From a virus, in IMG/VR virus record IMGVR_UViG_3300044675_009182, positions 1 through 21,955 of that record: DNA of 21,955 nucleotides; one strand, given 5' to 3'. Of this stretch, positions 13,783 to 21,955 are shown piece by piece. Every line of letters begins with the position of its first letter. The stretch's first letter is position 1. A program made the translations under genes and the position numbers. The notes beneath the pieces are model-generated. The model did no database searches. It saw only the letters and a program-made list of their open reading frames with translations, and had not been told where the DNA came from.

Positions 13783-14858
13783 TTAGTGGCCTTTTCCTTG
13801 TTGTTTAGTTGGTACCAGCCGTCGTCCCAAAGGGTCAACAGCCTCTCAAAGTAGTCTTGGTATTTTGGTGCTATCGCTTCGAGTGAGTATTTCTCGATTG
13901 CTTGCTTTCTGATCTGCTTGCGGTTCAAAGACTTGACGTCTTCTGCCGCCTTAATGAAGTCTGCAAGAGTGCGACACCTGAAGCCAGTCACTCCGTGAAC
14001 GTTGGTCTCAACAAAAGCGCCCCAGTCAGTTGTGATGGTTGGAGTGCCGCAAGTCTGAGCTTCGACCACGATATTACCGAAAGGCTCGATGTAGGTCGTC
14101 GGCGCAAACAACGCAATCGCGCCACCCATCAACTCTGCCCGTTTTTTGGGGCCAATGTTGCCGATGAACTCGCCATAGCCGCCGTTTGGTTGGCCAGGAC
14201 CCGCGATGATGAGCCTCTTACCGAGGCGCTCGCAAACCTCTTGTGCGATGTTGTAGCCTTTTCGCTCGATCAGCCTGCCAATAAAAAAGTAGTAGTCGCC
14301 GTCGCCTTTGCCAGCTGGGAACATCTCAGGCTCGAGATATCCGTTGATGACCCCATCAAAGAAGTTGCCATCTACTGTGGTCGGATTCTTGTGCCCTGCA
14401 TAGACGGAGTGCATCCATGCGTAGGACTCAAAAACGCGATACCGTGCGAATGTGCCGCCGTAGCCAATGCCAAACTCCACCGACATGTGGTCAGGGAAAG
14501 CATCTGCGATTGGTTTATGTGCGTAGCCACCGATCAGACAAATGAAGTCTTTTGGTCGGAGCCTTGTTGTCATCTCGCGAACGACGTTTGCATTGAAGAT
14601 CTGCCAGTGCGGCAGTGTTGTGTCAAACGAGGCTGTCGTGTAATGACCGCCTGCAGTTGCAGCTTCTCGTTGCTTTTCGTTGATGCAAGTGACCAACTCC
14701 GTCACTGGCGCTTCGTTCTGCTCTCCAGCGTAAAGAATGACCTCATGACCCAAATCTGTCATCATAATGCAGAAGCGCCTCACCTTTTCAGTGAATGCGC
14801 AGCTTGTAAAGTCTTTAGTTGTGTTTGTGTGTGGAAGAGATACGACGTGAAATCTCAT
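13779..14858 (-). CDS. Glycosyltransferase, GT4-like (GT-B fold), 359 aa
   Basis: Retaining-type enzyme expected to use a nucleotide sugar. The C-terminal half has FFIGRLIERKGYNIAQEV, KRLIIAGPGQPNGGYG and the E-x7-E motif EPFGNIVVE (Glu258 and Glu266), then GTPTITTDWGAFVETNVHG, all characteristic of GT4. The N-terminus (MRFHVVSLPHTNTTKDFTSC) is acceptor-binding and more individual. I start at the ATG 14858, with GGGGGACC upstream, over a GTG at 14879 that overlaps the previous stop. Between the appendage island and the portal it may modify a virion protein or host surface sugars; no acceptor is visible. No signal peptide. Confidence 0.87.
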   Translation of the reverse strand: MRFHVVSLPHTNTTKDFTSCAFTEKVRRFCIMMTDLGHEVILYAGEQNEAPVTELVTCINEKQREAATAGGHYTTASFDTTLPHWQIFNANVVREMTTRLRPKDFICLIGGYAHKPIADAFPDHMSVEFGIGYGGTFARYRVFESYAWMHSVYAGHKNPTTVDGNFFDGVINGYLEPEMFPAGKGDGDYYFFIGRLIERKGYNIAQEVCERLGKRLIIAGPGQPNGGYGEFIGNIGPKKRAELMGGAIALFAPTTYIEPFGNIVVEAQTCGTPTITTDWGAFVETNVHGVTGFRCRTLADFIKAAEDVKSLNRKQIRKQAIEKYSLEAIAPKYQDYFERLLTLWDDGWYQLNNKEKATK

Positions 14859-14878
14859 TGGTCCCCCGACCTTTTCCA

Positions 14879-15106
14879 CTAGAGTGCTGCGATTTCTTCT
14901 GCTGTTAGACCAAGGGCGGCGAGTTTTGCTTCTGCTGATGCTTTTGCCGCTGCTTTGGCTTCTAAAACTGCTTGTTTTTCGGCCATTTCTTGACGGTAAA
15001 TAGCTGCATCTGCTTCGCGTTGAGCTATTTCCTGTTCAGTTAATTGCAAGATTTGAGATTGCCCTGTTGAACAATCAACTATGACTTTAGTAAGTGGTTG
15101 TGACAT
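14879..15106 (-). CDS. Small coiled-coil protein linked to fibre genes, 75 aa
   Basis: Begins MSQPLTKVIVDCSTGQSQIL, then a long charged Ala-rich helix (EEIAQREADAAIYRQEM-like) and a conserved end (SAEAKLAALGLTAEEIAAL). I have seen this plan (VDCSTG, a helical arm and a terminal A-K-L-A-A-L-G-L-T-xx-E motif) in small phage proteins encoded beside fibre or receptor-binding genes, sometimes called tail fibre assembly-like. It therefore probably belongs to the appendage island. The ATG has AAAGGGA upstream. It is the last gene of the island before the glycosyltransferase. The biochemical role is not established. Confidence 0.75.
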   Translation of the reverse strand: MSQPLTKVIVDCSTGQSQILQLTEQEIAQREADAAIYRQEMAEKQAVLEAKAAAKASAEAKLAALGLTAEEIAAL

Positions 15107-15120
15107 ATTTTCCCTTTCGT

Positions 15121-15618
15121 TTAGGCTCTTTTAATGCCATATAGTGAAATACGAGTTCCAATTCTTAGTGCTCCGCCTAGCGCACTTTGAAACAAAACTG
15201 AAGTTACTGCACTGTTGGAGTTTATAGTTCCGCCTGACCACTGCATAGCCAAACCTGATGTTGAGGTTGTTGGATTTGGCGCTGCTGTTACTCCAATCGT
15301 TGTTTTGTATTTGCCAGTATCTGAATAGTTTGGCACATTGATCGTACCAGCTGCAAATGTGTTTACTATTTGGTTAATTGTATAAAATTGTGGTGTAGTT
15401 CCGCCAGCCCTTAACGCAGTAGTATCATACATATCAGTATATCGAATTGCGTACGCAGCACTGTCGTAATTGATATTAAAGTACGAAATAGCCGAATCTG
15501 TTCCTGATGCGCTTATAATGAACATGAGGTCGCTATATAGGCTAGGAATTGAACTAAAAGTAATCGAAGTTTCCGAACCTGTGCTTGTAGTTTGAGTCTG
15601 AATGTGAGTAATTGCCAT
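15121..15618 (-). CDS. Appendage/receptor-binding-type protein, paralogue 3, 165 aa
   Basis: One of three adjacent beta-rich proteins of one family. It has the N-terminal strand pattern SITFSSIPSLYSDLMFIISA and a middle strand GTINVPNYSDTGKYKTTIGV. The C-terminus ends GTRISLYGIKRA, matching the S-x-F/L-S-L-Y-G-I end of the other two. This fold family is common but poorly described in phages and is inferred to be a beta-sandwich on fibres or decorations. Its start ATG is one base after the stop of paralogue 2, so translation is coupled. Base composition is about 40% GC in sampled lines, lower than the head genes, which suggests separate acquisition. Role in host binding is inference. Confidence 0.72.
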   Translation of the reverse strand: MAITHIQTQTTSTGSETSITFSSIPSLYSDLMFIISASGTDSAISYFNINYDSAAYAIRYTDMYDTTALRAGGTTPQFYTINQIVNTFAAGTINVPNYSDTGKYKTTIGVTAAPNPTTSTSGLAMQWSGGTINSNSAVTSVLFQSALGGALRIGTRISLYGIKRA

Positions 15619-15619
15619 G

Positions 15620-16105
15620 TTAGTTTATCCCATATAAAGAGAAAATGGAGCCCGATATAAAACTTTCAGCGCCTTCAAGTGAAATGGTTATTTTATTAAT
15701 AGCCTCGGTTTTGCGCCATGAGTTCCACATGGTTACCATGTTGGTGGTGTCAGCAGTTCCCCACGAATTACTGATTTTGAAACCAGTGGTTTGTGCATAG
15801 TTTGGAATGTATATGTACCCACCGTTAAACTGCGCGTTACTTGTTAGATAATTCCTAGCAACACTCTGGTTTGCGTATTGAGCTGCTTGATTGCCACCCA
15901 CAGATTGATTTTGCCAACCAATCGCTCCATAAGAAGATGTGTTGTCGTCATTGTATCTAGTCTCTAACCAATACTGATTGCTTGGAGCAGTTGTTTTTGC
16001 AATAACAACTACATACAAATCCCTATAAGATTGCGAAATTAAAGAAAACGACACAGTAGTTTGATTTGAGCCAATTGTTTCTGTGGCTAATGCAACCATT
16101 GACAT
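15620..16105 (-). CDS. Appendage/receptor-binding-type protein, paralogue 2, 161 aa
   Basis: Second member of the triplet. Shared marks are VSFSLISQSYRDLYVVVIAK near the N-terminus, GGYIYIPNYAQTTGFKIS in the middle, a WNSW/NKITISLEGAE strand, and the ending ISGSIFSLYGIN. No enzymatic motif, membrane segment or signal peptide is seen; Asn, Ser, Thr and Tyr are abundant, as on carbohydrate-contacting surfaces. The start overlaps the stop of paralogue 1 (TAATG). GC content is locally as low as about one third. Sequence identity to the other two is low outside the framework positions, as would be expected if the exposed loops had diverged to fit different partners. Confidence 0.72.
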   Translation of the reverse strand: MSMVALATETIGSNQTTVSFSLISQSYRDLYVVVIAKTTAPSNQYWLETRYNDDNTSSYGAIGWQNQSVGGNQAAQYANQSVARNYLTSNAQFNGGYIYIPNYAQTTGFKISNSWGTADTTNMVTMWNSWRKTEAINKITISLEGAESFISGSIFSLYGIN

Positions 16106-16707
16106 TATGAAATCCTAAATCCGTAAAGACTCAAAACTGAGCCTGTTGCTACATTTCCTGCAGCACAGCTGATGTTTATTGACGTGATCGCGCTTTGATT
16201 GTCCCACATACCACCACCAATTACCATTTCTGGGTCATCGGCTGTGCTGTTTGTATCGTACGCAGCGTTCACTTGTACCACTTTCTTTTTACTAGTAGAT
16301 GCAAAGTCGGGGATTGTGTACATGGCCATACTAAACTGGTTTGTCATATTAACTGGAGTTGTCATCGAGCCTGACGTGACTGACGCGTCAATAGATAATC
16401 TCCCCACCCCAGCAAAAGTTTGCAGAGTTCCACCGCCTTGGTATAGCGCTATCCTGGTGTAATTGCCACCCGAGTCATTGTTAAACCTTAGTCTAAGAAG
16501 TGTACTTTGTGTGTTTTCGGTTGTTTTAATGTAACACACTAAGCGCAAGTGTGTAAACGAAGTGTCAAGACTGCTAAAAGTAACGTCAGTTTGTGGCGAA
16601 CTGGCTATATACCGTTGCATTAGCGCAAAATCGGTTTTTATAGGACTGTTGCCAATCCCGCCGTAGCCTCTAACTGTGCTATTAGCAAATGAAGTCAGTA
16701 TTGGCAC
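16105..16707 (-). CDS. Appendage/receptor-binding-type protein, paralogue 1, 200 aa
   Basis: First and longest of the triplet. It begins at a GTG (16707) with AGAGGGGAAA upstream. An N-terminal extra segment of about 35 residues (MPILTSFANSTVRGYGGIGN) is absent from the others and could anchor it. The shared domain follows: VTFSSLDTSFTHLRLVCYIK, LLRLRFNNDSGGNY, YTIPDFASTSKKKVVQ, MWDNQSAITSINIS, and the end ATGSVLSLYGFRIS. The domain is a recurrent phage beta-sandwich of uncertain function; I infer a virion surface role from its neighbours, a fibre with an Mtd-like N-terminus and a collagen-like protein. No catalytic residues recognised. Confidence 0.74.
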   Translation of the reverse strand: MPILTSFANSTVRGYGGIGNSPIKTDFALMQRYIASSPQTDVTFSSLDTSFTHLRLVCYIKTTENTQSTLLRLRFNNDSGGNYTRIALYQGGGTLQTFAGVGRLSIDASVTSGSMTTPVNMTNQFSMAMYTIPDFASTSKKKVVQVNAAYDTNSTADDPEMVIGGGMWDNQSAITSINISCAAGNVATGSVLSLYGFRIS

Positions 16708-16719
16708 GTTGTTTCCCCT

Positions 16720-17511
16720 CTAGGCGAACTTGGTCTGTGTTTCAAGCACTGTGAATGTTGCAGATGCTGTTTTAATAATTGTGAATGTGTAAGCATCAAT
16801 AGATGAGGCATTGCCCGCTGAGATCGCTGCTGGAACTTTTGGCGTTACTGTGCTACCGTCGATCTGAATGACGTTTGGATAGTAAGCAGTCGCGCCGTTG
16901 GTGTTTAACCAAACAAGTGTGATTGCGTCGCCAGTGGCAAGCGCTGTGTTAAGCGAAACGCCGCTTGAGTACCTAAAGTTAAGAGTGTGGTTAGCTGTTG
17001 CATTTGATGTGTAGTACCAAACAGATGCAGTTGCCACATCAAAGTTGATTGTGCCAGTAGCGGCCGAAGCCACAACGTTGACATCTTCTTCAAGTCCTTT
17101 CACAACACCATCACTAAAAGTTGCAGTGTTAATGACTGGGCTAGTTAGAGTCTTATTAGTAAGAGTTTGTGCGGTTGTAAGATCAGCAGTAACAGCAGTG
17201 TCAATTGAAACCGTAACTGTTCCGCTTGTGCCGCCACCAGATAAACCAGTGCCAGCCGTTACGCCTTCAATGTCACCAGCCACAACGTCCCAGCTTGTAA
17301 CTGTGCCATCTGTTTTAAGGAACTTACCAGCTTGACCTGTTTGTGATGGAATGTCAACTGAGTATGGCAGTGTCGCCCATGCAGTCGAGCCGTTGCCAAC
17401 TTTAAACTTGTAGGTATCTGTTTCAATACCCATCTCGCCAGCCGCAAGCGTTGGGTTTGCGCTGGTCCAGTTTGCTGCCGTGTCTCGGCGTTGCTGCATT
17501 CTTGCTGTCAT
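16720..17511 (-). CDS. Fibre protein with Mtd-type N-terminal domain, 263 aa
   Basis: The N-terminal 50 residues (MTARMQQRRDTAANWTSANP, then GEMGIETDTYKFKVGNGSTAW) match the N-terminal domain of major tropism determinant-like proteins, which forms a trimeric base. A Gly/Thr-rich middle (GTGLSGGGTSGTVTVSID) contains the common TLTNKTLTSPVI motif. The last 120 residues (from about VNVVASAATGTINFDVATAS through YYTSNATANHTLNFRY and AYTFTIIKTASATFTVLETQ) are a beta domain that I associate with fibre-related proteins of cyanophages and other aquatic phages. It lacks the C-type lectin part of true Mtd, and no reverse transcriptase is present in the window, so it is not a diversifying Mtd. The start has AGGAG upstream. 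Confidence 0.82.
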   Translation of the reverse strand: MTARMQQRRDTAANWTSANPTLAAGEMGIETDTYKFKVGNGSTAWATLPYSVDIPSQTGQAGKFLKTDGTVTSWDVVAGDIEGVTAGTGLSGGGTSGTVTVSIDTAVTADLTTAQTLTNKTLTSPVINTATFSDGVVKGLEEDVNVVASAATGTINFDVATASVWYYTSNATANHTLNFRYSSGVSLNTALATGDAITLVWLNTNGATAYYPNVIQIDGSTVTPKVPAAISAGNASSIDAYTFTIIKTASATFTVLETQTKFA

Positions 17512-17530
17512 GTCTCCTGCTTTCGCTTGT

Positions 17531-19760
<2,230 letters not shown>

Positions 19761-19761
<1 letters not shown>

Positions 19762-19901
19762 TAATCAGCCTTTTCTGTAGCCCAAACGAGGAATGAACCG
19801 AGAGCGATTAATGCAATCGGTGGAGAGAACAACGCAAGCCCGACAGTCACTAACGCGACGCCAGTGATCTCGACCAAAACGCTAAAATCAAAACGCTTCA
19901 T
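19761..19901 (-). CDS. Small membrane protein, 46 aa
   Basis: I choose the ATG at 19901, which has AGGAGA upstream and lies 8 bases after the terminase stop. A longer in-frame start would overlap the terminase gene. The product is MKRFDFSVLVEITGVALVTV followed by a second hydrophobic stretch (GLALFSPPIALIALGSFLVW) and ATEKAD. The hydrophobic part is about 30 residues with a Pro-Pro break, fitting one long or two short membrane segments. Function unknown. It separates terminase from the appendage island, and its stop overlaps the next start. Confidence 0.65.
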
Positions 19902-19908
19902 GTTTCTC

Positions 19909-21468
19909 CTAGACTTGAATAGTGTGGTAAGTGACTTTGGGTGCAACGGGCTCAGGATTGACAAGAGCTTCGGTGCGGCCTAGGTAAGCGAGAACTGCGG
20001 CGATTAAGCCGTCGATCTTGTGGCTCTGAGAAGGCTTCATGACTTGACCATACCGAGTTGGTACCGCATTGGTCACGTGCCTTGTAAGCTCTGCTGCGCC
20101 GTTGTGCTTCAGGCGTCCTTCAAGTATGTCTTCAAGGAACCTGTCAAGCCCTTGTGCCATCAGCTTTCGCTGGCTGGAAGGATAAACTGCAACTACTTTG
20201 TCAGCAAAAGTCGAGTTCCAAGCGTCCAAATAAGACTGCCAACCTGAAGGGTCGGCCCAGATCTTGTGGACTTTGTACTTCGCAAATGCGATTCGAACAG
20301 CTTCATCAACTTCAACTCTTGGAACTTCCCAACCATAGCCCGCAGGGCCAGGCGGTCTTTCCCAACACTCGAGTTGAAAAATCTTGCCGTCTTCAATTCT
20401 GCAAGCGACGAGCACTGTGGCGTCGTCTTTGCGAGAACCGTCGTACCCGAGAACGACCTCGGTGCCTTCTGCCAGTTCCTCAGGCTCTGCCGCTGCGTTC
20501 CAAGCTGTAATGTTCATATAGCGGTCGGTGTCTGTGGACGGCTGATTCAAAAAGTAGCGTCTTGCGTCCGATGCTTTTGTCATCGGGTCTTGTATTTCGG
20601 CCATTAGACGTGGAATGTCTAGCCATTTAAAAGCGGGCCCATACACGACAGCAAGTGCTTTTTTAAGCTGCTCACTGTCCTGCAGGTCGGGGACCTCGGG
20701 CGCTTGCTTGTGATCGAATAACAGGCCTGGATTTTTTGTGCGGCCTTCTTGTATCGAAATCCATAAGCGGTGCGTTTGTTCGGCGATTGATTCCTCGCCT
20801 ACCGAGTACATTGTCGAAGTCTCCAGCATCCAAGGGTCTGCAGCCTTTCGCTTGGCGAGATTTCGCCTTACGGTTTCGTGCATTCGCTTGAGCTCGGGGC
20901 TCGAATAGAGGTGTGTTTCGTCAGCAACAGCGAAAGACTCTTTTCCACCGTCTTTTGATGCTGATGCTGCTGTTGATGGGACGATTTCGCCGCCACCTTT
21001 TAAAAAAGTGCGTGTGAGTCCGACGTCGATGCCTGGGTACTCAGTGCCAAAGTTCGTTTTGATGTGCTCGAGCATATAGCGCACGTTGTCGTATGTGTTG
21101 CCCGACTGTGACTCTTCAGTTGCTAGACATCTGATGAACGGGTACTGAACTGGGCGTCCGATTGGATTGCCGAAGGCGTCCCAACGGTCAAAGCGAGCAG
21201 GGCCGAGAGCCTCAAAGCAAACGAGCATTCCAGCAAGCTCCGACTTCGCACGACCTTTTGGTCGAGAAAAGAAAGCTCGTCGTGTAACTCGCCGCCCATG
21301 TTTGTCCAGTTCGTAGGCTTTTAGTATGAAAGCCGCTTGCTCGTCGTCTAAGTTGATGGCCTCACCTTGCACGTCGCCTGGGCCGTGAACTAGATAAGTC
21401 TCAATCCAGTCAATCGCGTCCCAACCGAGTGAGATGAAGCTACTCTGTTGTCGTTTCTTCTTTGTCAA
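19909..21468 (-). CDS. terL: Terminase large subunit, 519 aa
   Basis: The ATP-driven motor and nuclease of DNA packaging. The N-terminal ATPase has HGPGDVQGEAINLDDEQ, a Walker A-like SRPKGRAKSE (about 68-77; Arg and Ala in place of the usual Gly/Thr pattern, as in actinophage enzymes), Walker B FAVADETHLY (Asp183 and Glu184) and a coupling motif LETST. The C-terminal nuclease has acidic positions at YDGSRKDDAT (Asp343), IWADPSGWQ (Asp406) and HKIDGLIAAVL (Asp486), consistent with an RNase H-like metal site. The start is TTG at 21468 with GGGGGAACT upstream, overlapping the small subunit by 29 bases. Actinophage kinship is judged from remembered motifs. Confidence 0.94.
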   Translation of the reverse strand: MTKKKRQQSSFISLGWDAIDWIETYLVHGPGDVQGEAINLDDEQAAFILKAYELDKHGRRVTRRAFFSRPKGRAKSELAGMLVCFEALGPARFDRWDAFGNPIGRPVQYPFIRCLATEESQSGNTYDNVRYMLEHIKTNFGTEYPGIDVGLTRTFLKGGGEIVPSTAASASKDGGKESFAVADETHLYSSPELKRMHETVRRNLAKRKAADPWMLETSTMYSVGEESIAEQTHRLWISIQEGRTKNPGLLFDHKQAPEVPDLQDSEQLKKALAVVYGPAFKWLDIPRLMAEIQDPMTKASDARRYFLNQPSTDTDRYMNITAWNAAAEPEELAEGTEVVLGYDGSRKDDATVLVACRIEDGKIFQLECWERPPGPAGYGWEVPRVEVDEAVRIAFAKYKVHKIWADPSGWQSYLDAWNSTFADKVVAVYPSSQRKLMAQGLDRFLEDILEGRLKHNGAAELTRHVTNAVPTRYGQVMKPSQSHKIDGLIAAVLAYLGRTEALVNPEPVAPKVTYHTIQV

Positions 21469-21889
21469 GTTCCCCCACCACTCTCAACAAACGAGTTCGT
21501 CGCTGATCAGATAGGGTCTTGTTAGATTTGGCCCCCTCTGCTTCACCATCAACCTGCAACCGAAGTCGCATTCTGTCTTCAGGTGTAGCGCCAAACTTAG
21601 CGACTCGGAGTCGCAATTCTGCTCCCACGTTGTCACCGTTCCAATAGGACGAGTGCAACAAGGCTGTATCGATTAAAAAGTCCCAGTCAGTGTCTGTGAA
21701 AGTGGCGGCTTGCGCTGACTTGCGCCATGTGTCCCACCAACGGAATGTCTGCGAGTGCCAAGGGTAACCAGCTGGCAGATCTGGGCCGCGCAAGATGCCG
21801 TCCTGTATGACCACCTGAGTGGGTACTGGGTCAGCGTTTCTGCGTCTGCGCTGGTCTGCGTCTTTTGGTGCTGGACCTTTGCCTGCCAT
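21440..21889 (-). CDS. Terminase small subunit-like protein, 149 aa
   Basis: Precedes and overlaps terL, the usual place for the DNA-recognition subunit. The start is the ATG at 21889 with AGGAGA upstream, giving MAGKGPAPKDADQRRRRNAD. The ORF continues 12 codons further up but with no ribosome site. The basic N-terminus suits DNA contact. Further on come PAGYPWHSQTFRWWDTWRKS, DTDWDFLIDTALLHSSYW and a helical end (MRLRLQVDGEAEGAKSNKTL), a plan I recognise from actinophage small-terminase candidates. A classical helix-turn-helix is not obvious, so the assignment rests on position and pattern. Confidence 0.82.
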   Translation of the reverse strand: MAGKGPAPKDADQRRRRNADPVPTQVVIQDGILRGPDLPAGYPWHSQTFRWWDTWRKSAQAATFTDTDWDFLIDTALLHSSYWNGDNVGAELRLRVAKFGATPEDRMRLRLQVDGEAEGAKSNKTLSDQRRTRLLRVVGELDKEETTTE

Positions 21890-21955
21890 GTGTCTCCTAA
21901 AATGCAAAAAATGCGAATATGTCAAATCCCGAATCCGTACGCGCCGCGTTCTTTG
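21890..21955 (-). promoter_or_regulatory. Leader upstream of the terminase operon
   Basis: The edge sequence before the small terminase start contains TTGACA on the minus strand (21925-21920), then AT-rich DNA with a repeated GCATTTT, and the AGGAGA ribosome site. A -10 box at the expected 16-18-base spacing is not clear. It could be the late promoter of the long minus-strand operon, but the window ends too soon to judge. Confidence 0.35.

Noticed and set aside
13902-14882. Long plus-strand open frame (326 codons) antisense to the GT4 gene
   Set aside because: The minus strand carries clear GT4 motifs and coupled junctions; the plus-strand product has no domain pattern and is Cys/Val-rich by chance of codon use.
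16720-17511. Diversity-generating retroelement suggested by the Mtd-like N-terminus
   Set aside because: No reverse transcriptase, template repeat or C-type lectin variable region is present in the window.

Overview
The window is the structural (late) half of a tailed-phage or prophage genome with an HK97-type head and a siphovirus-type tail. Every gene I can support reads on the minus strand, so the biological order runs from high to low coordinates. Most neighbours abut or overlap by a few bases (TAATG, TAGTG, GTGA and ATGA junctions), which suggests one long, translationally coupled transcript. Base composition is near 50% GC. The large terminase, tail terminator and post-capsid glycosyltransferase look like those of phages of Actinobacteria. 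The appendage genes carry domains I associate with phages of aquatic bacteria, such as cyanophages. An aquatic actinobacterial host is my best guess, but it is an inference. No integrase, tRNA, CRISPR array, transposon or repressor is visible.

Layout in reading order. (1) 21889-19909: small and large terminase subunits, which package DNA. (2) 19901-14879: an appendage island between terminase and portal. It holds a small membrane protein, a beta-rich protein, a 627-residue collagen-like fibre protein, a fibre with an Mtd-like N-terminus, three divergent paralogues ending in a Ser-Leu-Tyr-Gly motif, and a small coiled-coil protein. (3) 14858-9141: a GT4-type glycosyltransferase, portal, U35 prohead protease with an N-terminal extra module, major capsid protein, and a second (GT-A fold) glycosyltransferase. 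A 16-bp hairpin follows the capsid gene.

(4) 9125-6179: head-tail connector, tail terminator, a small ORF joined to it through a possible frame change at a G4 run, two tandem paralogous tail-tube proteins, a tail assembly chaperone whose second half lies in the -1 frame across a perfect 14-bp stem-loop, and an unassigned tail-region protein. (5) 6175-1828: a short tape measure (516 aa), a distal tail or baseplate protein, and a tail fibre with 14 tandem decapeptide repeats and a C-terminal S74-type self-cleaving chaperone domain. (6) 1835-806: lysis region with a coiled-coil microprotein, a holin-like membrane protein, a CHAP-type endolysin and a second hydrophobic protein, closed by a hairpin terminator. 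(7) 701-1: a promoter-like region and three small genes of unknown function, one with a C2H2-like zinc motif.

Together these encode DNA packaging, head, tail, adsorption apparatus and lysis. The least ordinary parts are the appendage island with its nearby glycosyltransferases, the two frame-change candidates, and the duplicated tube protein.
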